The notes beneath the pieces were generated by a model, which ran no database searches, had not been told where the DNA came from, and was given only the letters and a program-made list of their open reading frames with translations. Of a stretch of 64,000 bases of DNA, positions 54,840-63,391 are shown piece by piece (the stretch's first letter is position 1; every line of letters begins with the position of its first letter). Made by a program: the position numbers and the translations under genes. The stretch is from assembly GCF_029589055.1 (NCBI RefSeq), contig NZ_JARQZP010000003.1:1364001-1428000 (forward strand), in the 5' to 3' direction. The DNA is from Vibrio hannami. GTDB lineage: Bacteria > Pseudomonadota > Gammaproteobacteria > Enterobacterales > Vibrionaceae.

Positions 54840-54863
54840 AAAATAGCGTATCGCAAGCTTAAT

Positions 54864-54900
54864 AAAATCCGATTTTGGAGAGCCAAAGTCGGATTTTTTA
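54864..54900. terminator. Bidirectional terminator between serine hydrolase and GT-like genes
   Basis: A long stem with one G-T pair (54864-54878 with 54883-54897; core AAATCCGA / TCGGATTT) and loop AGAG, followed by T residues. The genes on both sides converge. Confidence 0.88.
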
Positions 54901-54913
54901 TATTTGGGACTGA

Positions 54914-56014
54914 TTACGATTCAGTCAATATACTTAGTTCTTTTTGCAGATAAGCCATTAACTGCTCAGAACCATCATCACATGACATGGCTTCGGGATA
55001 TGGTAACTGAAGTAACTCATCGATAAGTTCTGTTAACTTATCCCCTTCTAAATCTGCTAACTCTATCTCCATAAACGGCACTCGTGCTCTTAAAAACGCA
55101 TTTAAATAAGGCGTTTCCGGCCAGTCGGGCCGAACTAAGCTCAGCACCCTCACCTGCTTATGCTTTGCCAAAGCCGCAATTTCACAATAACTGCCATAAC
55201 CTGGTTTTGTGATAATCACATCACTGCTGGCTAATAGCTGTAAAAAAGAGAGCGATAAGTCAGCGATATGTCGCATATCGGTACGGTTTTCTGGCGTCTT
55301 TTGATCCACCAGCCAATGCCAGCCCTCTAGCTCAGGTAGCTGAGGCAACTCAATCGGCATAGGAATCCCACCCAAAGCAAACAAAATTTGCTTTTTGTCA
55401 TCCAGTTGATTCGCGCTTATTAGTTCAGCAGCTGGTTTCACAGGATGACTGGCGATACTGGCAATATTTATTTCGTCATTGTTGTTATCAGGCACACTTG
55501 GCAACGGTTTAAAGACGAAGTCCACTCTTTGATATACATCGCACATCTTTTGATGCAGCTTTTGGGTGGAAGGGTTTTGTTCATCCAGGCTGTAAGCCTG
55601 ATAAATCTGCGCCCAGTTAAATGGGGCAACCGAGGCAGTTTTTATCCCAAGCTGCATAGCCGCTGTCAGTGAGATAGGCGAAATATTACTGATTAGAAGA
55701 TCCGGTTTGATTTCAGCAAGGCACTGCTTTTCCCGCTCAACACAACTATCCCAGTCCTCTAACAGATGCATATATTTATCGTGACTTGCTGACACGTCCA
55801 CTTCGATAGGAGAATGCATCATCATACCAAAGTCATGCCCTTCAGAGATATGGGTAAACTCGCGGACAATACGGTCTTGGAGATAACTGGATGGCAGTTT
55901 ACTTAACACCGTTATCCGGCAGTCAGGAATCTTGTTAATAAACTGGTTAATCACAGAGCAAGAAATAGCACCATGACCAAACCCATGAGCAGTAATAGAG
56001 AAACAGATATGCAT
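54914..56014 (-). CDS. Glycosyltransferase-like protein (GT-B fold)
   Basis: A 366-residue protein starting MHICFSITAHGFGHGAISCS. The AHGFGH motif and downstream layout resemble nucleotide-sugar glycosyltransferases of the MurG/UGT type: LISNISPISLTAAMQLGIKTASVAP, then in the C-terminal half LLASSDVIITKPGYGSYCEIAAL, where the KPGYGSYCE segment is the donor-binding loop. The true start is ATG 56014; the frame extends 4 codons to a TTG. Acceptor and sugar unknown. Divergent from an acyltransferase gene, so both may modify a surface glycan. Confidence 0.65.
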   Translation of the reverse strand: MHICFSITAHGFGHGAISCSVINQFINKIPDCRITVLSKLPSSYLQDRIVREFTHISEGHDFGMMMHSPIEVDVSASHDKYMHLLEDWDSCVEREKQCLAEIKPDLLISNISPISLTAAMQLGIKTASVAPFNWAQIYQAYSLDEQNPSTQKLHQKMCDVYQRVDFVFKPLPSVPDNNNDEINIASIASHPVKPAAELISANQLDDKKQILFALGGIPMPIELPQLPELEGWHWLVDQKTPENRTDMRHIADLSLSFLQLLASSDVIITKPGYGSYCEIAALAKHKQVRVLSLVRPDWPETPYLNAFLRARVPFMEIELADLEGDKLTELIDELLQLPYPEAMSCDDGSEQLMAYLQKELSILTES

Positions 56015-56202
56015 AGCGGCCGCCAAATTAGATCAAAGTTCTTTTATAACAGATAGCTAGTCTTAAACCAAAGTCATGCGCACTTGATTGTATCTTTACA
56101 AAACTCTGATTAACCCCTTACTTCATAAGGATTTATGATGCATATGATGTGTGCGTTTAATTAACAGGATTAAACGTTTGCGTTACTTATGGAAAATTTT
56201 AC

Positions 56203-57294
56203 ATGTTTTTAAAATCAATAGGCAATTTTAGAGGATTGGCCATAATCATGATCGTTGCTGGTCATTTATATATTACAGGCTTCACTAGTACAGGCTATTC
56301 CTCAGCCGTAATTAAAAATATCATCACTGGAGGTACTGCACTTTTTGTCTTTATCTCTGGGTTTATGTTTCACTATGTATTTTATAAAAGATATGAATAC
56401 AAAAAGTTCATATCTGGTAAAGTAAAAAATGTCGGCATTCCCTATCTGATACTAGGGAGCATGGCAATATTCATGTCATTTTTATTATCTAGAGACTATT
56501 TTGCACCTATTAGAACGCTCACCATTGAAAAGTATAATCTATTGTATGGTAAAGGGATTATATTTAACCCAGAAGATTCAGATATAGCAACCACTATAAA
56601 ATATTATATAACAGGTGGATTCTTAGGTGCTTACTGGTATATACCTTTCGCCATGTTACTATTTGCTTCTGCTCCGCTTCATATAAAGTTCATCAAATTA
56701 GATCTACGATACCAGCTGTTGATCATTTCATTATTGTCAATAATATCCCTTTTTAGCCACAGAGCTATTAATTGTCTCAATCCATTGCAAGACCTACTAT
56801 ACTTCACCCCAGTATATTTGATAGGAGCTCTGGTTTCTATGTACTCCTCAGAAGTGAAAAACTACCTAAATAACAAAGTTGGTCTTTTATTTTTTATGGT
56901 TCTCTTAACATCCACAATCGAGTACCTCTCTGGGCATAGTGGTAATTATCATAAGCAAATTTTTGTCTACGCAGGCGTGGACCTGATGTATATCCAAAAG
57001 TTCTTTCTAATATTTGCTTTGTATATGTTCTTCGAAAAAAATCAATTCGAATCTAAACTATTAGATACAATATCCAATACTAGCTTTGCGATTTTTTTCA
57101 TTCATCCATGGGTAACACTTGTTCTAGAGAAGATATATAACATATTAGATATATATCCTAAGATAGGAGAAAACAATATGCTTCTATATTGCACCAGTGT
57201 TATCGTTGTTGTAGGGCTATCAGTGTTAATAGCATTAACGACGAAAAAACTGTTTCGTGATAGTAAAAAAACGAGATATTTAATCGGTTATTAA
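56203..57294 (+). CDS. Acyltransferase 3 family membrane protein
   Basis: A 363-residue integral membrane protein with about ten helices. The N-terminal signature FRGLAIIMIVAGHLY contains the conserved family His, GTALFVFISGFMFHYVF follows helix 2, and SFAIFFIHPWV lies near the end. Acyltransferase-3 proteins add acetyl or succinyl groups to surface polysaccharides, LPS or glucans. The gene is richer in A/T and in ATA codons than its neighbours, a hint of lateral origin. Confidence 0.82.
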   Translation: MFLKSIGNFRGLAIIMIVAGHLYITGFTSTGYSSAVIKNIITGGTALFVFISGFMFHYVFYKRYEYKKFISGKVKNVGIPYLILGSMAIFMSFLLSRDYFAPIRTLTIEKYNLLYGKGIIFNPEDSDIATTIKYYITGGFLGAYWYIPFAMLLFASAPLHIKFIKLDLRYQLLIISLLSIISLFSHRAINCLNPLQDLLYFTPVYLIGALVSMYSSEVKNYLNNKVGLLFFMVLLTSTIEYLSGHSGNYHKQIFVYAGVDLMYIQKFFLIFALYMFFEKNQFESKLLDTISNTSFAIFFIHPWVTLVLEKIYNILDIYPKIGENNMLLYCTSVIVVVGLSVLIALTTKKLFRDSKKTRYLIGY

Positions 57295-57308
57295 AAAATC
57301 ACTTTTGA

Positions 57309-57336
57309 AAAGAGGCAGCGAAGTCGCTGCCTCTTT
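57309..57336. terminator. Bidirectional terminator between acyltransferase and RidA-fusion genes
   Basis: Perfect 12-bp stem AAAGAGGCAGCG / CGCTGCCTCTTT (57309-57320 with 57325-57336) with a 4-base loop and T-rich flanks on both strands. The genes converge. Confidence 0.92.
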
Positions 57337-57363
57337 GGTTTTCATCAGAAACTACAAATGGTT

Positions 57364-58626
57364 TTAGGCTTGTGGAGGAGTGCCTTCACCATTTGAAACG
57401 ATAGCATCCATCTGAACCAGCGCATTCATCGGAATATCAGATACGCCAATCACGGTTCTTGCCGGAAGAGCGCCTTCAAAGTAGCGGGGATACACTTCGT
57501 TAACTGCTTCCAGATCTGCCATGTCTCTCAACTGGATATTGACCTTCACAATATCATCCATCACATGGTCAACACTCTCGACGATTGCTTTGATATTGTT
57601 CAAACACTGCATCGCCTGCTCTTTCGCACCAACAGCAACCACTTCGCCGTTTGTCGGCTCAATAGGAAGTTGAGCAGAGATATTGTTGTAGTGCGAGAAA
57701 GCGACTGTCTGAGTCGATAGCGAATCCATCGGCGCTTTATCTGTGTTATTTGGCCTGATAACGATACCGTGTCTGTCTTCCACTTCCTGCGGTGGTGTGC
57801 CGTCGCCATGAGATACGGTTGCATCCATCTGTACAAGCGCATCCATCGGCAAACCTTCAGCAACCACTACTGAACGTGCCGGCATGTAACCTACGGTTCT
57901 TGCGATAGAAGAATCCGGGAAGAAGGTGGTGTAAGCCTCGTTAATGGCCTCGACATCATCCAGATTACGAACGTGAATATTCACCTTCACGATGTCATCA
58001 AATGGGACATCAACACCTTCCATGATCGCTTTGATATTTTTCAGGCATTGAGCCGCCTGCTCTTTTACTCCACCAACAACGATATTGCCCGTTTTCGGAT
58101 CGACTGGTAATTGTGCAGAGATATGGTTGTAGTGTGAGAACGCCACGGTCTGAGTTGACGATGAGCTTAATGGTGCGTTTTCAGTGTTGCGTATCAGTTT
58201 AATCAGGTCACAAGGCTCCTGAGGGTGTGTGCCCTCACCGTTAGAGATAACCGCATCCATCTGCACCAATGCGCCTTCCATAGGAAGAGCAGCAACAGAC
58301 AATACAGTGCGAGTTGGCAGGTAGTTCTGGAAGAATGAAGCATACACTTCACTGACTACATCGTAGTCCATGATGTTTTTAAGATATACATTCACTCGAA
58401 CCACATCATACATACCGTGATCGATACTCTCGACAATCGCTTTGATGTTATTCAGGCACTGTGCTGCCTGCGCTTCTACGCCACCAGTAACAAGTTCACC
58501 GGTTTTAGGATCCACAGGTAGTTGAGCTGAAATATTGTTGTAGTGGGAAAACGCCACTGATTGTGTAGAGACGGAACTTACCGGTGCATTTTCGGTGTTT
58601 CTTGATACTTTAATGATACCGCTCAT
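57364..58626 (-). CDS. Three-domain RidA (YjgF/YER057c/UK114) fusion protein
   Basis: A 420-residue protein made of three head-to-tail RidA-like domains of about 130-145 residues. Each repeats NTENAPxSSxSTQxVAFSHYN (cited by pattern), ISAQLPVDPKTG, AAQCLKNIKAI and ALVQMDA. The Arg that anchors the substrate carboxylate in RidA is present in all three (PTRTVLSV, IARTVGYM, PARTVIGV). RidA proteins normally are 125-130 residues and form trimers that hydrolyse reactive enamines/imines; this chain could fold as a single-chain trimer. The start at 58626 (MSGII) has AAGGAG upstream. Last gene of the agmatine operon. Confidence 0.88.
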   Translation of the reverse strand: MSGIIKVSRNTENAPVSSVSTQSVAFSHYNNISAQLPVDPKTGELVTGGVEAQAAQCLNNIKAIVESIDHGMYDVVRVNVYLKNIMDYDVVSEVYASFFQNYLPTRTVLSVAALPMEGALVQMDAVISNGEGTHPQEPCDLIKLIRNTENAPLSSSSTQTVAFSHYNHISAQLPVDPKTGNIVVGGVKEQAAQCLKNIKAIMEGVDVPFDDIVKVNIHVRNLDDVEAINEAYTTFFPDSSIARTVGYMPARSVVVAEGLPMDALVQMDATVSHGDGTPPQEVEDRHGIVIRPNNTDKAPMDSLSTQTVAFSHYNNISAQLPIEPTNGEVVAVGAKEQAMQCLNNIKAIVESVDHVMDDIVKVNIQLRDMADLEAVNEVYPRYFEGALPARTVIGVSDIPMNALVQMDAIVSNGEGTPPQA

Positions 58627-58658
58627 GTCGATATTTCTCCTTACAGACGACAAAAGTT

Positions 58659-58696
58659 AGCCAAACCAGATATTTCACAGGAAAACTGGTTTGGCT
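58659..58696 (-). other. Intercistronic hairpin between carbamoyltransferase and RidA-fusion genes
   Basis: Perfect 11-bp stem AGCCAAACCAG / CTGGTTTGGCT (58659-58669 with 58686-58696). A second stem ATTTGCG / CGCAAAT lies at 58737-58761 in the same gap. They may attenuate transcription or shape mRNA decay. Confidence 0.55.
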
Positions 58697-58776
58697 TAAG
58701 GCCTGTACATCAGACCGTGTATTAAATTAAGAAGTTATTTGCGCCAGGGATTGACGCAAATAGTTTGAATGTTGAC

Positions 58777-59823
58777 TTATAGAGTACTTAGGAAAGTCTG
58801 GATTTTATCTTCATGACGGCGGATGGTCTCTTCAGAAGGGATGACCGCGTCTTTATGAGTGAAGTAAACCAGAATAGCCATCTGCGCTGTCAGGCGGTTT
58901 TCTGCTTCATCGAATGCAACAGAGTATTCACTTTCAAGCGCGCCACGAGTCACTTCTTCTTTGTCATTTGCAGGCAGGCAGTGAAGCAGCATTGCGCCAG
59001 GCTTAGCCTTCGCCATCAGCTCTTCAGTGATCACGTAGTCAGGCATAAAGGCAGCAAGACGCTCTTCTTTCTCATCCATCTGAGTTACCCAGTAGAAGCT
59101 GTCGCCGTAAACCACATCACACTCACTGATTCTTTCTACGTCGTCAGTAATCTCGATATGACCGCCAGATTCCTTACAGAAAGACTCCGCCAACTCTACC
59201 CACTCTGGTTCCATCTGGTATTTCTTAGGACCGATTTGCTTAAAGCCCATGCCGTACTTAGCACAAGTCAGCATCAGTGAACGACACACATCAGTTGCGT
59301 CCCCCATAAATGCAAGCGTTAGTTCAGACAGCTTACGACCATCTGTGATGTGCTCTTTAATCGTGTACAGGTCAGCCAGCATCTGAGTCGGGTGGAAGCG
59401 AGTATCCAGGCCGTTGATTACTGGTACAGTAGACATTTCCAACAGGCCATCCAGAGTTTCAGGGCTGTTAGTGCGAGCCATGATCACGTCACACATACGA
59501 GAAAGAACGCGAGAAGTGTCATCGATGGATTCTTTACCACCCAAATGGATATCTTTTGGTGATAAGAACAGTGCGTGGCCACCAAGTAGCGTTGCTGCAA
59601 CTTCAAACGATACGCGAGTACGAGTTGAGCCAGCTTCGAAAATCATACCGACAGACTTACCTTTGAATAGCTGAGGAATCGCGTTGTCGCGGCGCGCTTC
59701 TTTCAGGTAAGTCATCAGTTCCATCATGTTGTCCATCTCTTCTACAGAGAAGTCCTTCATAGAAACCATGTGCTCCATGTTAGGCTTTTTAAGTTCAGTT
59801 GCGCTGGAAGATGGCAGTTTCAT
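58777..59823 (-). CDS. ptcA: Putrescine carbamoyltransferase
   Basis: A 348-residue cytoplasmic transcarbamylase. Seen: carbamoyl-phosphate loop S66-T-R-T-R70 in FEAGSTRTRVSFE, LGGKESIDDTSRVLSRM, HPTQ at 144-147 in RFHPTQMLADL, FMGDATDVCRSLMLT and HCLPANDKEEV, then FDEAENRLTAQMAILVYF. The pattern follows putrescine carbamoyltransferase (N-carbamoylputrescine plus phosphate to putrescine plus carbamoyl phosphate) rather than ornithine transcarbamylase, and the neighbouring agmatine deiminase supports that. No carbamate kinase gene lies in this cluster to use the carbamoyl phosphate for ATP. Confidence 0.87.
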   Translation of the reverse strand: MKLPSSSATELKKPNMEHMVSMKDFSVEEMDNMMELMTYLKEARRDNAIPQLFKGKSVGMIFEAGSTRTRVSFEVAATLLGGHALFLSPKDIHLGGKESIDDTSRVLSRMCDVIMARTNSPETLDGLLEMSTVPVINGLDTRFHPTQMLADLYTIKEHITDGRKLSELTLAFMGDATDVCRSLMLTCAKYGMGFKQIGPKKYQMEPEWVELAESFCKESGGHIEITDDVERISECDVVYGDSFYWVTQMDEKEERLAAFMPDYVITEELMAKAKPGAMLLHCLPANDKEEVTRGALESEYSVAFDEAENRLTAQMAILVYFTHKDAVIPSEETIRRHEDKIQTFLSTL

Positions 59824-59854
59824 GTTTTTGTTCCTTATAAAATTTAGGCATTAG

Positions 59855-59892
59855 CCATTCGCCCGCACTTAACAGTTATCAAAGGCGAATGG
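59855..59892 (-). other. Intercistronic hairpin between aguA and the carbamoyltransferase gene
   Basis: Perfect 9-bp stem CCATTCGCC / GGCGAATGG (59855-59863 with 59884-59892) in the 109-base gap, with no T run, so processing or attenuation is more likely than full termination. Confidence 0.5.
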
Positions 59893-59932
59893 ATTTGTAG
59901 GTTTAATTGAATATTAGTAAGTTGTTGTTAAA

Positions 59933-61024
59933 TCAGACTTTAGGCACTTGCTGGGTAATGCAGTGAATGTTGCCGCCGCCAAGAAGGATCTCGCGAGCAT
60001 CCACGCCATTTACTTCGTACCCCGGGTACAACCTTTCCAGAATCGATTTCACTTCGATGTCATAACGCTCATCAAGAAGTGGCAATACAATCTGGTTGTT
60101 GGTCACCAGGTAGTTTGCATAAGAGGCAGCTAAGCGCTCACCAGCTTCACGCTCCATACCTTCTGCGATATCGATACCAGCCGCTTCGTTTTCTGCCATG
60201 AACAGTGGTCCTGGCATTGGAAGCTTGTGAACCTTGATCTGACGACCTTTTGCGTCTTTTTGACTAGTCAGATAGTCGTACGCTTCACGGCTGATCTCAT
60301 ACTGTGGATCGTTCTCGTCGTCACACCATGTCAGAACCACTTCACCCGGCTTAACAACATGGATGATGTTGTCTACGTGTCCGTTGGTTTCATCATTGTA
60401 TAAACCACGAGGTAGCCAAATGATCTTCTCCACATTCAGGTGATCACAAAGGACTTCTGTCAGTTCTTCTTTGCTCAAATCCGGATTACGGCTTTCGTGC
60501 AGAAGACACTCTTCCGTTGTGTACAGGGTTCCTTCACCATCAACATGAATAGAACCACCTTCAAGTACGATTGGTGCTCTATAGCGGGAGTCTGCAGTGA
60601 CTTCACACATCTTTTGAGCAACCTGATCGTCACGGTTCCATGGTGAGTACAAACCATCTACAAAGCCACCCCATGCGTTGAATTTCCAGTCAACACCACG
60701 GCGTTCACCATTGTCGTTAACTACATAACTAGCACCGATATCACGCATCCATGAATCGTCTGTCACCGTTTCAAGAACTCGAATGTTGTCTGGTAGACGA
60801 GATACTGCGTTGTCGTACTGGCCTGGATTAACCAGCATAGTAACTGGTGTTGTTTTGCTTATCTGCTTAGCTACTTCTACAAATACACGTTGAGCCGGTT
60901 TTGCACCATCACGCCAGTTGTCTGTTCTTTCAGGCCACGCCATCCATACTTCGCTATGTGGCTCATGCTCGCCTGGCATTCTGAATCCATCTTGCTTAGG
61001 AGTGGTTTCTAATAGCTTTTTCAT
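59933..61024 (-). CDS. aguA: Agmatine deiminase
   Basis: A 363-residue guanidine-modifying enzyme of the agmatine deiminase family, converting agmatine to N-carbamoylputrescine and ammonia. Seen: FRMPGEHEPHSEVWMAWPER near the N terminus, DDSWMRDIGASYVV, FNAWGG, LEGGSIHVDGEGTLYTTEECLL, DETNGHVDN with the catalytic His, and the catalytic Cys355 in LLGGGNIHCITQQ at the C terminus. The start at 61024 has GGAG 8 bases upstream; the frame runs 13 codons further into the permease gene. It follows the permease stop by 19 bases. Confidence 0.93.
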   Translation of the reverse strand: MKKLLETTPKQDGFRMPGEHEPHSEVWMAWPERTDNWRDGAKPAQRVFVEVAKQISKTTPVTMLVNPGQYDNAVSRLPDNIRVLETVTDDSWMRDIGASYVVNDNGERRGVDWKFNAWGGFVDGLYSPWNRDDQVAQKMCEVTADSRYRAPIVLEGGSIHVDGEGTLYTTEECLLHESRNPDLSKEELTEVLCDHLNVEKIIWLPRGLYNDETNGHVDNIIHVVKPGEVVLTWCDDENDPQYEISREAYDYLTSQKDAKGRQIKVHKLPMPGPLFMAENEAAGIDIAEGMEREAGERLAASYANYLVTNNQIVLPLLDERYDIEVKSILERLYPGYEVNGVDAREILLGGGNIHCITQQVPKV

Positions 61025-61043
61025 TTTATTTTCTCCAATTCGA

Positions 61044-62456
61044 TTAAGCTTCTTGATGTTCATGCTGATGCTGCTGTTCAGCTTGCTTCCTTTTTAGTGC
61101 GCCCATCAGGATCCATTCACCAATCAGAATGGTTACGATGACACCAATTAACACAGGTCCGGTGTAGTTCCAGTCTGCTACTGTCAGATCCAGCGCTTCT
61201 GGGAAGATAAACAACACAACTGCCTGGAAAATCACGAAGAAACAAACCAGTGACATCACCCACTGAGCGCCGATACCGCCAGGTACTTTGAATGGGCGCT
61301 CGCGGTCACCATCAACCAGGCGTAGCTTCAGGTACGCAGGGAACATAAATAGGTAAGGCAATAAGAAAATACAGCTAGAGAACGCGAAGATAGACCAGAA
61401 CAAATCGTCGTTACCTTGCGCAAACAGTGCATAAGAGACAATCACAACCGTTGATACAATACCTGTGATGTTGTTTGCACCAACTGGAGAACCTCTTTCA
61501 GACATCTTCGCAACTGGAGCAGGTAGTTCGCCTTCTTGCGCTGCTTCTGCTGCTGCGCGGCTTGCACCCATTGTCCAGCTCACCATGTTACCGATAAGCG
61601 TTAGCAGAGCGAACACACCAAATAGGTATACCATCGCAGTACCAAATGGTCCGTCACCAAATAGTGTTTTAAATGTATCGATAAGACCCGCAACCAGACC
61701 GATGCTTTCTACTGGAAGTGCCATCAAAATGCCAACGGTACCGAAGATATACAGGAATGCAGTCACACCGATAGAAAGGAACACCGCCTTAGGCATATCG
61801 CGGACGTCTTTCATCTCTTTGGTCATGGTTGCAACCAGTTCGAAACCCATTAGGTTGAACACGATCGCTGGAAGGAAGGCTACCGCTGAGTCCAGAGAAG
61901 GCACCATTGCAGGGAGTGAGAACTCATTCGCAACACCGTTCTTCATCGCGTAAATAAAGCCACCAACACCAAGCGTACCAATAACGATGATCTTTAGAAT
62001 CGCGCCGACATTGGTTACCCATACACCGATATCTGCTGAAACATTACAGATCCAGACGGTAAACCAGGTAAGCGCAACACAAATGGCGATCTGTCCCCAT
62101 AGAGAAAGATCTGGCATAAACAGTTCGGCAAACATACCTGCAAACATGATGTATACCGCAGGCATCCAAAGCCCAACGTTAATCCAGTAGAACCAGGTAG
62201 TTCGCACTGCCCATTTAAAGTTGAAAGCCTCTTTTACCCAGTCGTAAATACCACCGTCACCCGGGTAAGTGGTACTTAGTTCAGATGTGATAAGACCGTA
62301 TGGAATTACAAAAAATACCAACATAACGACCCACCAACCAATAGAGCTCACCCCTATACTGGCTGATGCGGTTAATGTATCTACCACCAACACAGCACAT
62401 AATGTAAATAGTGCTATACTGGTGACTCCCATTTTACCTTGTTGTTCATTACTCAT
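61044..62456 (-). CDS. aguD: APC family amino acid/polyamine antiporter, probably agmatine:putrescine
   Basis: A 470-residue inner-membrane transporter with about 12 helices. Seen: SIGWWVVMLVFFVIPYGLITSELSTTYPGDGGIYDWVKEAF (cited by core TYPGDGGIYDWV), FLPAIVFNLMGFELVATMTKEM and SWTMGASRAAAEAAQEGELP. The C terminus is His/Gln-rich (QQHQHEHQ). As first gene before aguA and putrescine carbamoyltransferase, it most likely exchanges agmatine for putrescine; the specificity is by context. Confidence 0.85.
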   Translation of the reverse strand: MSNEQQGKMGVTSIALFTLCAVLVVDTLTASASIGVSSIGWWVVMLVFFVIPYGLITSELSTTYPGDGGIYDWVKEAFNFKWAVRTTWFYWINVGLWMPAVYIMFAGMFAELFMPDLSLWGQIAICVALTWFTVWICNVSADIGVWVTNVGAILKIIVIGTLGVGGFIYAMKNGVANEFSLPAMVPSLDSAVAFLPAIVFNLMGFELVATMTKEMKDVRDMPKAVFLSIGVTAFLYIFGTVGILMALPVESIGLVAGLIDTFKTLFGDGPFGTAMVYLFGVFALLTLIGNMVSWTMGASRAAAEAAQEGELPAPVAKMSERGSPVGANNITGIVSTVVIVSYALFAQGNDDLFWSIFAFSSCIFLLPYLFMFPAYLKLRLVDGDRERPFKVPGGIGAQWVMSLVCFFVIFQAVVLFIFPEALDLTVADWNYTGPVLIGVIVTILIGEWILMGALKRKQAEQQHQHEHQEA

Positions 62457-62980
62457 AGCGTATTCCTTAATTAAATACTTTAAGTGTGCATCTAGAATGT
62501 GCAGATATATTAATTAGTATTTAATTAGGAATGGTTGACTTGAATAGAATATCGGCAGGCCACTGTCTGGTAGTTAATAAAACAGAATATAAGTACCATT
62601 CGAATACAGAAATAACCTAACTATCGCAAATATTGATTCTGGTCATTTTTTTATCTCTATTGTTGTTATAGATGCTTGGCTTACTCTTCAAGATTACGTC
62701 GACAAAAATAACACAAAAAGACTATAATTCAATAAGTTATAATACACTTCCTTTATCATCCACCTTTAAAACGGAATATCGGTCTTTTCTGGGAAAAACT
62801 AGCTATATTTGTGACCTATTAGTCAAAAATAAGGTAGATGAAACAGAAAAACCGCATATTTGATTCTAATCAAACATGCGGTCTTATATAACAATGAGAA
62901 ATTTATAACAAAACTAATTTTTGATAACGTTATTTATCGCATAGATATATATGCAAATAATTTTTAATTTATAAAATATT
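62457..62980. other. Intergenic region upstream of the agmatine operon
   Basis: 524 AT-rich bases between the permease start and the stop of the CoA-binding protein gene. It contains the agmatine operon promoter (not resolved) and a terminator at 62851-62882. A 63-codon open frame here runs into the terminator and is not considered a gene. Confidence 0.5.
62851..62882 (-). terminator. Terminator after the CoA-binding protein gene
   Basis: 15-bp stem with one mismatch (62851-62865 with 62868-62882; outer arm ACCGCAT / ATGCGGT, inner TTTGATT / AATCAAA) followed on the minus strand by TTTTTCTGTTT. Confidence 0.88.
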
Positions 62981-63364
62981 CTAAAACTCATCTGCATCAA
63001 GCATAATCAACGTGCACTTCTGGACGACTTCAATCCCTTCCGCTTTTGCCATATCCATTAACTGAGGGTTTTCAGTTCCTGGGTTAAAGATGATTCTTTT
63101 AGGTCCTAAATTGATGATGTTGTCCACAATCGATTGCTGTCGTTCCGGACCAACGTAGAGTGTAAGGGTATGGATATCACCTTCAACCTCTTCTAACGAC
63201 GTTACCAACTCTATATCAGTGAGGTTCAGGTTCTTCTTGGGTGAAATCCCTGTTTGATTCGCAAAGCCGTAGTTAAGTAATTTCTGGTGAGCCTTATAGG
63301 CAAAACGTTCCGGTTTATCGGAGATGCCCAGTATCGCTATATGCGCGCTTTGATCGGTTTTCAT
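62981..63364 (-). CDS. CoA-binding domain protein (YccU-like)
   Basis: A 127-residue Rossmann-fold protein of the CoA-binding-2 family: IAILGISDKPERFAYKAHQKLLNYGF, then LTLYVGPERQQSIVDNIINLGPKRIIFNPGTENPQLMDMAKAEGIEVVQKCTLIML (cited by cores VGPERQ and IFNPGTENP). Members bind a CoA-like nucleotide; cellular role unknown. It follows the acetyltransferase gene by 27 bases and likely shares its transcript. Confidence 0.82.
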   Translation of the reverse strand: MKTDQSAHIAILGISDKPERFAYKAHQKLLNYGFANQTGISPKKNLNLTDIELVTSLEEVEGDIHTLTLYVGPERQQSIVDNIINLGPKRIIFNPGTENPQLMDMAKAEGIEVVQKCTLIMLDADEF

Positions 63365-63391
63365 TGTATTTTTTCCGTAATCGGTTCTAGG

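Noticed and set aside
62672..62863. 63-codon open frame between the agmatine operon and the CoA-binding gene
   Set aside because: It runs into a clear terminator hairpin and lacks any recognisable pattern or ribosome-binding site.
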